DNA of 64,000 bases from Thermoflexus sp. (GTDB lineage: Bacteria > Chloroflexota > Anaerolineae > Aggregatilineales > Aggregatilineaceae), in contig DYGX01000006.1 of the NCBI GenBank assembly GCA_020724465.1, forward strand, positions 131,603 to 195,602, written 5' to 3'. A model generated the notes under the pieces. It was given only the letters and a program-made list of their open reading frames with translations, searched no databases and was not told where the DNA came from. Positions 44,050 through 52,926 of this stretch are shown here, piece after piece. Every line of letters starts with the position of its first letter. Position 1 is the stretch's first letter. Made by a program: the position numbers and the translations under genes.

Positions 44050-44889
44050 TTGAGCGAACTCATCGTTGCGTTCCAGGGCGTACACGGCGCCTATTCCGAA
44101 GAGGCGATCCGCTGCTTTTTTGGGCCAGACGCCCACACGCTGCCGTGCGAGACATTCGCGGGCATTTTCGAGGCGATCAAGTCCGGCGAGGCGACCGCCG
44201 GGATGCTGCCGGTCGAAAACGCGCTGGCGGGGACGGTCTCCCAGGCGTACGAGCTGTTGATGGAACATGACTTCCGCGTGCAGGGCGAGCATATCCTGCC
44301 GGTGCGGCACTGCCTGCTGGCACCCCCCGGCACGACGCTGCAAGACGTGCGCAAAGTGCGCTCGCACCCGCAGGCGCTGGCCCAGTGCGCCGCCACACTG
44401 CGCCGCCGGGGTTGGGAACCGGTCGCCTGGAACGACACCGCCGGGGCCGCGCGCGATCTCGCCGCCCAACCGGAGCCGCACACCGCCGCCATCGCCAGCG
44501 CGTTGGCCGGAGAGTTATATGGCCTGAACGTGCTGGAGCGTTCCGTCGAAGACGACCCCAACAATTCGACCCGCTTCTTCATCATCGGCTCGACCGACGC
44601 GCCCCGCCGCGACCCCAGCAAGACCTCGCTGGTCTTCGCCGTGCGGCACGGGCCGGGCGCGCTGGTTCGCTGCCTGGACGCCTTCGCCAAGCGCGGGATC
44701 AACCTGACCAAGATCGAGTCGCGCCCGATGCGGGGGCGCCCCTGGCAGTACTGGTTCTATCTCGACTTCGAGGGCCACTGGCAGGACCCGCCCGCCGAGG
44801 CTGCCCTGATCGAGCTGCTGCGGCAGGCGTCGATGGTCAAGATGCTCGGCTCGTACCCGGCGGCGACGGGCGGCCCCAACAGCGTCTGA
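44050..44889 (+). CDS. pheA: prephenate dehydratase
   Basis: A 279-residue enzyme turning prephenate to phenylpyruvate. The catalytic domain (1-180) has AFQGVHGAYSEEAI, LPVENALAGTV and the diagnostic NSTRFFII. A C-terminal ACT domain (about 192-270; KTSLVFAVRHGPGALVRCL, then LTKIESRPMRGRPWQYWFYLDF) should bind Phe for feedback inhibition. The start is TTG 44050 in frame, with GAGGAG 10 bases upstream; no ATG fits. It is the last gene of the operon and ends 26 bases from the convergent GH65 gene. Confidence 0.95.
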   Translation: MSELIVAFQGVHGAYSEEAIRCFFGPDAHTLPCETFAGIFEAIKSGEATAGMLPVENALAGTVSQAYELLMEHDFRVQGEHILPVRHCLLAPPGTTLQDVRKVRSHPQALAQCAATLRRRGWEPVAWNDTAGAARDLAAQPEPHTAAIASALAGELYGLNVLERSVEDDPNNSTRFFIIGSTDAPRRDPSKTSLVFAVRHGPGALVRCLDAFAKRGINLTKIESRPMRGRPWQYWFYLDFEGHWQDPPAEAALIELLRQASMVKMLGSYPAATGGPNSV

Positions 44890-44915
44890 CCTGCCCGCCT
44901 TCGGACGCCGCGTAA

Positions 44916-47234
44916 TCACCCGGCCGCGTGCGCCAGCGTCAGGTCCCGGCCGGGGACGAGCGTCTGCGTCCCGCCGGGGAAGATCAGCGGGACCGTGCCG
45001 GTCGCGCTCTGGAAGGTGGTGCGCGCGCCGTCGCTGCTGACGCGCACCAGCCGCCCATGCCAGAAGAAGCTGAATGCGACCCGCGTCCAGCGGGCGGGCA
45101 GCGCCGGCCAGGTCCGCAGATGCACGCCCTTTTCTGTCAGCTCGATCTGGCAGAAGCCGCGCACAATCGCCTGCCACGCCCCGCCCATTGCCGCCGTGTG
45201 CACGCCCAGATTCCAGTGCGGGCCGGTCCCCAGCAGGTCCATCAGCGCGGCCTGCATAAAGTAGCGGTACGCCCAATCCGTCTGCCCGATCTCCGCCGCC
45301 ACCAGCGCGTAGGCCATCGGGCTGAGGCTCGAGTCGTGCGCCGTGCGCGGCTCGTAATAGGCCCAGTTGGCACGCTTGACCGCCTCCGGATACGCGTCGC
45401 GCAGCAGGAAAAGCAGCAGCACGACGTCCGCCTGCTTGATCGCCTGCGTGGTCTGAAACGGCCCCAGCGGCCCGCCGGGGTGTAGATCGGGGTGCGCCAG
45501 CCGGGCGCGGACTACTTCGGGCGGCGCGTCTTCCAGCGCGAAATAGCCGTCGAACTGCTCGATCAGGCCGGTGTCCGGCTCCGGCTGCGGGACGTACAGC
45601 CGGGCGTGTACCTCGCGCCAGTGCGCGATCTCGACCTCGTCCAGGCCCGTGCGCGCCTGCACCTGCGCGCAGGCGTCTGGCTGGTGGGCGCGCAGATCGT
45701 CCAGGGCGGCCAGGGCGATCCCCAGGCAGTGCCGGGCGAGCGCGTTGGTGTAGGCGTTGTTGTCCACGCGCTCGTGATACTCGTCCGGGCCGAGCACGGT
45801 GCGCAGTTCATAGCGCCCGCTGATCGGGTTCAGCGTCGCCCGCGACACGAAGAAGCGCGCCACCTCAATCGCGATCGGCAGCCCGTATTCCACCAGAAAC
45901 GCGGTGTCGCCCGTCGCCTGGACGTACTGCCACAGCGCGTAGGCAACATCCGCCGAGATGTGGATCTGCTCGTCGGCGAAGTAGGAGCGGATCTTCTCGC
46001 CGGTCAGCGGGTTGTCGAAGACGTACAGCGCGCAGGTCTCGTCGCCGGTTTCCTGGCTCTGCCAGGCGTAATACGCGCCCTGGTAGCCGAGGCCGGCGGC
46101 TTTGCGCCGCGCGCCGGGCAGGGTGTGATAGCGGTAGAGCAGGCAGCGGCGGGCGTATTCGGGCTGGGTGTAGGTCAAGAACGGCAGGACATAAATCTCG
46201 TTGTCCCAGAAGATCGATCCCCAGTAGTCCTGCCCTTGCAGGCCGCGCGCCGAGATGCTGACCCGCTCGTCGTGCGGCAGGTTGGCGAGCAGATGATAGA
46301 GGCAAAAACGGATCGCCATCTGCGCGTCCGGATCGCCGTCGATCTCCACATCCGAGACGAGCCACAGCGCCGCCCAGGCGCGCTCGTGCGCGGCACGGAC
46401 CGCCTCGTATCCGTCGCGCCCGGCCTGCGCCAGCTCGTCCCGCGCCAGCGCCAGCAGATCGCCGCTCGAGAAGCGGCTGTCGTAGATGGCGGCGAACTTG
46501 GCGAGCGCCGCTTCCTGGCCGGGCACCAGGTCGAACGCGATCGCGGCATCCAGCCGGTGCGCGCCGGCGGTGACTTCCCAGGCTGTGCCAGGGGCTGCGC
46601 CCGTCAGGTGGTGCGCCGCCGCGACGACCGCCCGATAGCCTTCCTGGACGGTCGTGATCGTGACGGAGCCGCCCGCGTCCCAGGGCGCAAGCGCGACCTG
46701 CGCGAAGTGCGTGTCCGCGAAGCGATTGTTGACGCGCGCGTCGATCGAGGAGCGCAGCGCAACGGTGCAGGGCGCGTCCGCCCGCAAGCGCCAGTGGATC
46801 GCGCCCAGGTGCAGCCGATCCATGCTGACCAGCCGCTCGCTCTCCAGCGTGACGCGCACGCCGCGCCGCGTGCGCCAGCGGTAGCTTTGCAGCAGCAAGG
46901 CGCGGCGCAGGTCCAGCGCGCGGGTATAGCGTTCGAGCGATGGCGCGGTGAGGTTCAACGTTTCGCCGTCCACCACCAGCGCCAGCGGCGACCACGCGGG
47001 CAGATTGATCATCTCGCGGTCGAGGATGCCGCCAGTGGGGGAGTCATAGAGGCCGTTGATGGCGTGCCCGACCATGCCCGGCGCGTCCGGTGGCAGAAAC
47101 TCCGACGCGCCGCGCGAGCCGGTGTAGCCATTCGCCACGGCGAAGACCGTCGCCTTGCTCACTTCGTCGCCCGCGACGTAGCCGGCCCGGTCGCGGATCA
47201 CCCAGCCATCGAGAAAGTCGTAGGCATAGGTCAT
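44916..47234 (-). CDS. glycoside hydrolase family 65 (disaccharide phosphorylase type)
   Basis: A 772-residue GH65 enzyme. The catalytic acid Glu is in VLGPDEYHERVDNNAYTN, phosphate-site residues are in KQADVVLLLF and DSSLSP, and the N-terminal beta-sandwich (1-270) precedes the (alpha/alpha)6 barrel. Members phosphorolyse maltose, kojibiose, trehalose or nigerose; the exact sugar is not clear. No signal peptide, so it acts on imported sugars. It is the last gene of the transporter operon, 16 bases after the GH2 gene. Confidence 0.93.
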   Translation of the reverse strand: MTYAYDFLDGWVIRDRAGYVAGDEVSKATVFAVANGYTGSRGASEFLPPDAPGMVGHAINGLYDSPTGGILDREMINLPAWSPLALVVDGETLNLTAPSLERYTRALDLRRALLLQSYRWRTRRGVRVTLESERLVSMDRLHLGAIHWRLRADAPCTVALRSSIDARVNNRFADTHFAQVALAPWDAGGSVTITTVQEGYRAVVAAAHHLTGAAPGTAWEVTAGAHRLDAAIAFDLVPGQEAALAKFAAIYDSRFSSGDLLALARDELAQAGRDGYEAVRAAHERAWAALWLVSDVEIDGDPDAQMAIRFCLYHLLANLPHDERVSISARGLQGQDYWGSIFWDNEIYVLPFLTYTQPEYARRCLLYRYHTLPGARRKAAGLGYQGAYYAWQSQETGDETCALYVFDNPLTGEKIRSYFADEQIHISADVAYALWQYVQATGDTAFLVEYGLPIAIEVARFFVSRATLNPISGRYELRTVLGPDEYHERVDNNAYTNALARHCLGIALAALDDLRAHQPDACAQVQARTGLDEVEIAHWREVHARLYVPQPEPDTGLIEQFDGYFALEDAPPEVVRARLAHPDLHPGGPLGPFQTTQAIKQADVVLLLFLLRDAYPEAVKRANWAYYEPRTAHDSSLSPMAYALVAAEIGQTDWAYRYFMQAALMDLLGTGPHWNLGVHTAAMGGAWQAIVRGFCQIELTEKGVHLRTWPALPARWTRVAFSFFWHGRLVRVSSDGARTTFQSATGTVPLIFPGGTQTLVPGRDLTLAHAAG

Positions 47235-47250
47235 CGAGCGCGTGCCCTCG

Positions 47251-49944
47251 TCACAAGGCAGCCAGCAGCCCGGCCAGCAGGGTGCGCCCCGCGATATTGT
47301 CGCGCAGGCCGCTGACCTGATCGCCCTGGCCGCCGCCGAAGCGCAGCGTCGAGGCGATCAGCTTGCCCCCGCCCACGTTCGCCTCGACGATATAGTCCAG
47401 CCAGTAGAACTGGCGCGCATCCAGCCGGCCAAAGATCGAGCGCACGTTCGAAACTTCGTCGCCCAATGCGGCCCCCAACTGCGCCGTGTCCAGCGCATAA
47501 TCGGTCGCCAGATGATAGAACTGCACGTCCGCGAACCCGCCATGCTGCAGCGCGTCCATCGCCGGGTGGCTGCCCGGCAGGTTGATGGCCTCGCGCCAGA
47601 AGGAGCAAGCGCGGGCGGGCAGCGGTCCAGCGCCGGATTGGAGCAGCAGGACGTTCCCGCCCTGACGCAGGTAATCGAGCACGGACATGGTCAGCGCGCT
47701 GGCGATCACGCGGCGCGGCCAGGTGTGCGTCTTCGAGGCGCGTGCCAGACGCGGCACCGTCTCGTACAGATCGTCCAGCGAAGCCAGCGTGCCGCAGGGG
47801 TCCAAAATGGCAAGCGACTCCGGCCACGCGCTGATGGCGGGGTGAATCCACAACGACCACTCGTTCTTGATGTGGTGCGCGCCGCTTTGCAGCTCGACAT
47901 AGAGCGTGACGCGGTACACGCGCCGGCGGGCGGGGGGCGTGAAGTCGATCGTGCCGATCGTCGCCGGATCGCCCAGCGGCAGCCAGCCGGTGAGCGTCTG
48001 CTGGCCATAGCCCACGCTGTCGCCCGCGTCGTCGACCGCCTGCCAGCTCAGGTCGCCACCCAGCAGACGCGGCCCGATATGCGCCAGAATCACCGAAAAG
48101 CGCACCGGCTGGCCGCCGACGTGGTTTGCCATATCGCGCCGGCGGGGCCGGTCGCCGCCGCGCACCCAATCGCGCAAGCGCCCCTGCCCCAGGACCAAGA
48201 CCGAGTCCGCGTTGAACTGGGTGAAGCGGTCCGCGTCGTATTTGGGCTGCATCCGGTCATCGAACAGGGACGACGTCGCCAGGCCCGTCTGATGGATGCC
48301 GGTCACCACATAGCCGCCCATCCCGGCGCGGGCGCGCACCTTCTCCAGAATCGTCTTGCGCACCATCAGCGACTGCTGGCGCGAGATGCGCTGCAAATCG
48401 GCCTGCGAATAAGGCAACATCAGGCGGGCGACCCGTGCTTCCTGCTCGTGATAGCCCAGCTTGCCGGTGTGAATGGGGTGCGGCTCTGTCAGCCACCAGG
48501 GCAGCCGCCCGTGATAGGCGCGGCGCAGCGTGTCGAGATCGCGGTAATCGTCGGCATCGCAGAACTCGCCGAAGATCCAGGGCCGCTGCTCGCGCCAGTC
48601 GCGCCGGAAGTGATCGACCAGCGGGTCGAAGTAATGCAGGTCGCAGTAGAAGTGATAGTCGTAAAAATCGCTGGCGTCGGCGGTCTGCGCGCCATATGCC
48701 TCGCCCGAACCGCTGTTGTCGCACAGCAGCATCCCCGCCGCCGAGCCACGCACGGCGTCGTCGAGGCTCTGCACAAACTCGGCGTCCACGTCGCGTCCCA
48801 GCTCGCAGCCCAGGCTGACCAGCACGACCGACGGGTGCGGCGCGACCAGCGCCATGATCGCGCGGTATTCGTCCGGCGCGCGCCGGCGCAGATCGGGCGT
48901 GATCTCCGGCAGCCACAGCGGGAATTCCTGCCAGAGCAGCATCCCTTCCTCATCGGCGACCTTGTAGTAAGTTTGCGAGGGCACAAACAGGCACAGCTTG
49001 ACCAGGTTGAAGCCAAGCGCCCGCAGCTTGGCGAACTCGTCGCGGACGGTCGCCGCATCCGGCGCCGGGCACAGCGCATCCGGATACCAGCCCCAGTGCA
49101 GCGCCCCGCGCAGGCTGACCGGCGCCCCATTGAGCAGCACGTGCTCGCCCTGGCGTGCCAGCTCGCGGAAGCCGAAGCGCCGCGTGACCTGGAGCAGCGG
49201 GTCGCCGGGCGCGTCCTCGATGACCAGCTCAGCGCTATAGAGCGCCGGATGTTCGGGCGACCAGGCGAGCGGGTGATCGATAGCCAGCGTCGCGTCGAGC
49301 CTGTCCGAGCGGACCGGCAGGCGGTTGAGCGCGGCGATGCTGCCATTGGGCGCGCGCAGCGTGAGCAGCGCCTGGGCCTGCGGCGAGAGGCCCGCCGGGG
49401 CGCGGATGGTTGCCTGGACCGCGACCTTCCCGCTGTGCAGGTCGGCCCGCACGTGCAGGTCATCCAGGGTGCAGCCGCGATGCGCGACCAGCCGCACGCC
49501 CTGCCAGATCCCGCCGAACGGCAGCGACACATCCGGGATGAACCCGGCGAGAGCCTGGCGCATCGGGAAGCGACTCTCCGCGGGCAGACCGGGCGCGGTC
49601 ACCACAACCTCGATCAGGTTGCTGTGCCCAAGCTGGAGCGCGTCTGTCACATCGAACGCGAACGGGGTCCACATCCCTTGATGCTCGCCGACGCGCTGCC
49701 CGTTGACCAGCACCTCGGCGTGATAGCTGACCGCGTCGAACGCCAGCTCAATCCTGCGCCCCTGCCAGTAGCTGGGGACGCGCACGGTCCGGCGATAGCG
49801 GCCGGGGCCTTCGCTCCAGCGCGGCACATCCGTCTGCGCCTGCCATGTGCCGGGCACCCGGATCGGCCGCCAGGGGCCGCCCGCGAAGGAAAACTCCCAC
49901 TCACCGTCCAGGCTGTGCACCTCGGCGCGCTCGTTGCGCAGCAT
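47251..49944 (-). CDS. glycoside hydrolase family 2 protein
   Basis: An 897-residue GH2-type enzyme. N-terminal jelly roll (LDGEWEFSFAGGPWRPIRVPGTW), Ig-like domain, and TIM barrel with LNGAPVSLRGALHWGWYPD. The acid/base Glu lies in VSLGCELG where most relatives have SLGNE, and the nucleophile Glu is in WIFGEFCD. The C-terminal 250 residues form a ThuA/GATase-like or beta-rich module I cannot name. There is no signal peptide. The substrate is unknown (galactoside, mannoside or glucuronide types occur in the family). It lies between the beta-helix and GH65 genes. Confidence 0.88.
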   Translation of the reverse strand: MLRNERAEVHSLDGEWEFSFAGGPWRPIRVPGTWQAQTDVPRWSEGPGRYRRTVRVPSYWQGRRIELAFDAVSYHAEVLVNGQRVGEHQGMWTPFAFDVTDALQLGHSNLIEVVVTAPGLPAESRFPMRQALAGFIPDVSLPFGGIWQGVRLVAHRGCTLDDLHVRADLHSGKVAVQATIRAPAGLSPQAQALLTLRAPNGSIAALNRLPVRSDRLDATLAIDHPLAWSPEHPALYSAELVIEDAPGDPLLQVTRRFGFRELARQGEHVLLNGAPVSLRGALHWGWYPDALCPAPDAATVRDEFAKLRALGFNLVKLCLFVPSQTYYKVADEEGMLLWQEFPLWLPEITPDLRRRAPDEYRAIMALVAPHPSVVLVSLGCELGRDVDAEFVQSLDDAVRGSAAGMLLCDNSGSGEAYGAQTADASDFYDYHFYCDLHYFDPLVDHFRRDWREQRPWIFGEFCDADDYRDLDTLRRAYHGRLPWWLTEPHPIHTGKLGYHEQEARVARLMLPYSQADLQRISRQQSLMVRKTILEKVRARAGMGGYVVTGIHQTGLATSSLFDDRMQPKYDADRFTQFNADSVLVLGQGRLRDWVRGGDRPRRRDMANHVGGQPVRFSVILAHIGPRLLGGDLSWQAVDDAGDSVGYGQQTLTGWLPLGDPATIGTIDFTPPARRRVYRVTLYVELQSGAHHIKNEWSLWIHPAISAWPESLAILDPCGTLASLDDLYETVPRLARASKTHTWPRRVIASALTMSVLDYLRQGGNVLLLQSGAGPLPARACSFWREAINLPGSHPAMDALQHGGFADVQFYHLATDYALDTAQLGAALGDEVSNVRSIFGRLDARQFYWLDYIVEANVGGGKLIASTLRFGGGQGDQVSGLRDNIAGRTLLAGLLAAL

Positions 49945-49960
49945 GGCTCCCCATCCTTAT

Positions 49961-51277
49961 TCAGCGAATCCGCGTGTCCGCCGCGTTGCCCTCAAACGTG
50001 TTGTCTTCCAGCGCGATCTGCGTGGCATCTTCCAGCTCCAGCGCGGCGACGGCATGGTTCGCAAAATGATTGCCTGCCACCGCCCCGCCGTCGATCTGCG
50101 CCAGCCGCAGCCCGACCCGGTTGCCGGCGAACGTGTTGGCGCGCAGGCGGTAATCGCGGCAGCGGGCGTCGACCGTCACCTTGCCGGTGTAGCCGTTAAA
50201 GCCCAGCCAGTTCTCCTCGAACAGGTTCTGTTCGATGTCGAAATCATAGGATACCTCGTATCCCGGCCAGTACTCCAGAACAGCGATGCCCCGCGTCCAA
50301 AGGCGGATGCCCTCACGATTGCGCCGGATCTGGTTGCCGCGGAAGGTGATGGCGTGGGCGTGTTCGGCAGCCACCCCCGCAATAAAGTTATCCTCAATGA
50401 TATTGTCTTCGACCAGATTATCCCACGAAAAACCGAGCCAGAAGCCATAATTCGATTTGCTGCAAATGTTACGCCGGAAGACGTTGTTCTGCGAAAATGT
50501 CGCTTCGATGGCGTTGTTGGGGCTGTACGAGCAGTCGTTGTCCTCGAACAGGTTATCGTTACACGGTTCGATCACGCCGGGATGCTCGTACCCCGCGATG
50601 AAGATCCCGTCACCGCCGCCCCGGCAGGCGTTTTTGAACACGCGGTTGCGGCTGGACCCGCGCACCATCACCAGCCCGGCGGCGTCTGCCTCGATGCGCT
50701 CTTCACCGCTCTCGCGCCGGTAGACGCGGTTGCAGAAATCCAGCACATTGCGCTCGATCAGGTTGTCGTGCGAGGCGGATAGATAAACGCCCCATCCGCT
50801 GTTAAAGGACGCGTTGTTATCGCGGACGGTCAGGCCCGTGCAGGCATAGAGCATCACGCCGTTTTGCTGGTGCTGAAGATCGTTCCCGGCCACCAGCCCG
50901 CCCTGCACCCGGTGGAGCAAGATCGCGCCGCCGTACGCTTCCTCGACTGGCTTCCACAGATAGAGGAAGTGCTTGAACGGCTCCAGCTCGGCGGTGCGCG
51001 TGATGGTGTTGCCGGTCAGCGTCAGGTCCTGGCAGTCATCGGCACGGATGCCATACTGATAGTGGGCAATCGCCAGGCCGCGCACCGTCACGCCGCGGCA
51101 CCCCTCGATCCGCACCGCGACGCCTTGTGCCCCCTGGCCGATCAGCGTCGCGCCGGTCCCGTCGAGCGTCACGCCATCCGTCGCGATCCGCAAGCCGCGC
51201 GGCAAAACGTACACACCCGGCGCCAGGCGCGCATCCTCGCGGATTTCCATCCCGTCGGTGGGGGTGATAGTGATCAT
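49961..51277 (-). CDS. right-handed parallel beta-helix protein
   Basis: A protein of 438 residues made of about 14 short repeats with Asn ladders (DNLIERNVLDF, NNVFRRNICSKSN, DNLVEDNIIEDNF, HAITFRGNQIRRN), the pattern of NosD/pectate-lyase-like right-handed beta-helices. Such proteins bind or cleave polysaccharides or epimerise sugars. No signal peptide is seen, so it is probably cytoplasmic. The repeats leave no evident catalytic motif. ATG 51277 has GGAG 8 bases upstream; ATG 51283 is the alternative. Its place suggests a role on the imported glycan. Confidence 0.83.
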   Translation of the reverse strand: MITITPTDGMEIREDARLAPGVYVLPRGLRIATDGVTLDGTGATLIGQGAQGVAVRIEGCRGVTVRGLAIAHYQYGIRADDCQDLTLTGNTITRTAELEPFKHFLYLWKPVEEAYGGAILLHRVQGGLVAGNDLQHQQNGVMLYACTGLTVRDNNASFNSGWGVYLSASHDNLIERNVLDFCNRVYRRESGEERIEADAAGLVMVRGSSRNRVFKNACRGGGDGIFIAGYEHPGVIEPCNDNLFEDNDCSYSPNNAIEATFSQNNVFRRNICSKSNYGFWLGFSWDNLVEDNIIEDNFIAGVAAEHAHAITFRGNQIRRNREGIRLWTRGIAVLEYWPGYEVSYDFDIEQNLFEENWLGFNGYTGKVTVDARCRDYRLRANTFAGNRVGLRLAQIDGGAVAGNHFANHAVAALELEDATQIALEDNTFEGNAADTRIR

Positions 51278-51315
51278 GGTCATTGCTCCTCGTCCACGAT
51301 AGGTCTCAGCAGCCG

Positions 51316-52926
51316 TCAGCCGCCGGGCAGGGCGGCGGCATAGGCCCGCGCGCGCTCGATCATCGCGTCCACGGCCTGCGGAGCGCGCTCCAGCGTGCCG
51401 TCGACAAACGCGATCGTTGGGATGTAGTGCGGCTCGGGCGGCAGCGGCTCGTAGGGCGCAAAACCGCTCTCAAACACGCCCGTGCTGCCCCGGCTCGGTT
51501 CGGAGTCCGCGATATGCTCGAAGAAGCGGGCGTAGCGCCCGGCCCAGGCCGGAACAGGCCGCCACTTGCGCGTGGTCTGGCACATGGGCAGCACGTCGAG
51601 AATGCCGTCCCACCAGTCCTCACCCGTAACCAGCAGGTTCGGGCGCGCGGCGCGCAGGTCGCGAACCAGCGCGTGCAACCCTTCGCGCAGGTTGTAATCC
51701 GGGTCGTTGGTCCACACTTCGGGACAGTCCAGGAAGACCGCGTCGAGGTCGTAGCTGTCCAGCGTGCGCTGAATCTGGCGCTGCAACTCGGCTCGCCACA
51801 GCGGCGCGCCGATGTTCAGCCACGCCTGCCAGGTCGTGTCGCGCCCGCGCGAGAGGTCCCAGTCCGGCCGGTTACCGACGTACACGGTGCGCGTCGGGCT
51901 TTTCATGCGCGAGGTAGCGCCCAGCTTTTCGAAACCGGGCGTGGTCCAGGCATTGGCGCAGGTGACGCCGAAGAACGGCATCAGATGCACACCGCGCGCC
52001 TGCGCCTCGTCGGCCAGCCGCGCGAATCCTTCCACGCCGCCCAGCAGTGGCTCGGGGCGGTAATCACCGTATTGCCAGTAGTAGCGACCTTCCCAGCCGG
52101 GCAGCAGCGCCAGCACGTGTTCGCCCGGCAGGCGATCGGTCACGTGGCGGATAATCGCGCGGGCGTCTTCGTAGGTGTTGAAGGTATAACCGGTCCAGTG
52201 CATGCAGTGGATGGTCAGCACCAGGCTGATCCGTCGCGCCCAGGCAGGCACGTCGCCGCGGCGCTCCCAGGGCTTCAAGCCCATCTGCGCCTCGGCAAAT
52301 GCCAACTGGGCCTCGCGGAAGGCGTCGAGGTCCGGCGCCGGGGCAATGACCCAGTCCGGCAGCTCGACGTGCGGCGCGAAGAAGCGCGCATCTTCCTCGT
52401 GGATCAGCTCGACGGCATAGCGCCCGGCCAGCGGCCCGAAGCGCTCGGCGTAGACCGCGAAGCGCTTGGCGCGGCCCTGAGCATCTTCGCAGCGCACCCC
52501 GATCGTCCCGGCGTCGTGCTGGACGAATAACAGCGGCAGGCGCAGGTAATTGGGGTAGCGCAGCAGCGTTCCGGCCTCAGGAACCGGCTCGGGATGGTCG
52601 AGCAAATCCAGCGTGTGCAACGTGGGCAGATCGCGCAGCAGAACCTTCACGCAGCGGATGGTCGTGGCCGCGTCCGCCGTGATCGAGAGGCGCAGCCCGC
52701 CGTCCGCCCGTCGAATCAGCGCGACCAGCCCGCCCGGCGCGCGGCGCTGCTGGCCTGCCCAGCTCAGCTCGTCGCAGACCAGCCGCCAGCTTTCGCCCTG
52801 CCGGGTAATAGTCGTGCGCGCCGGATTCAGCCCGTAAGTGTTCTCCAGGGTGATCACCTGGAAGCTGAGCTGCCATCCGTCAAACGCGAATAGCGGATCG
52901 CAGGTATCAAAGCTGTGGAACTGCAT
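51316..52926 (-). CDS. putative TIM-barrel glycoside hydrolase (DUF6259-like)
   Basis: A 536-residue protein. The N-terminal half (1-210) is beta-rich and may be a sugar-binding sandwich. The second half looks like a TIM barrel of the GH36/GH-like superfamily: LVLTIHCMHWTGYTFNTYEDA, LPGWEGRYYWQYGDY, AVFLDCPEVWTND and LLVTGEDWWDG. Asp in FLDCPE and Glu in TGEDWW are the candidate catalytic pair. The family resemblance is from memory and modest. It starts inside the end of the preceding membrane protein gene (20-bp overlap), so the two are coupled. Confidence 0.7.
   Translation of the reverse strand: MQFHSFDTCDPLFAFDGWQLSFQVITLENTYGLNPARTTITRQGESWRLVCDELSWAGQQRRAPGGLVALIRRADGGLRLSITADAATTIRCVKVLLRDLPTLHTLDLLDHPEPVPEAGTLLRYPNYLRLPLLFVQHDAGTIGVRCEDAQGRAKRFAVYAERFGPLAGRYAVELIHEEDARFFAPHVELPDWVIAPAPDLDAFREAQLAFAEAQMGLKPWERRGDVPAWARRISLVLTIHCMHWTGYTFNTYEDARAIIRHVTDRLPGEHVLALLPGWEGRYYWQYGDYRPEPLLGGVEGFARLADEAQARGVHLMPFFGVTCANAWTTPGFEKLGATSRMKSPTRTVYVGNRPDWDLSRGRDTTWQAWLNIGAPLWRAELQRQIQRTLDSYDLDAVFLDCPEVWTNDPDYNLREGLHALVRDLRAARPNLLVTGEDWWDGILDVLPMCQTTRKWRPVPAWAGRYARFFEHIADSEPSRGSTGVFESGFAPYEPLPPEPHYIPTIAFVDGTLERAPQAVDAMIERARAYAAALPGG

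Noticed and set aside
44890-44915. Terminator between pheA and the GH65 gene
   Set aside because: The 26 bases between the stops show no stem of useful length or T run.
45492-47315. 607-residue plus-strand frame opposite the GH65 gene
   Set aside because: Long antisense frames are expected in GC-rich DNA; the minus-strand protein has clear GH65 motifs.
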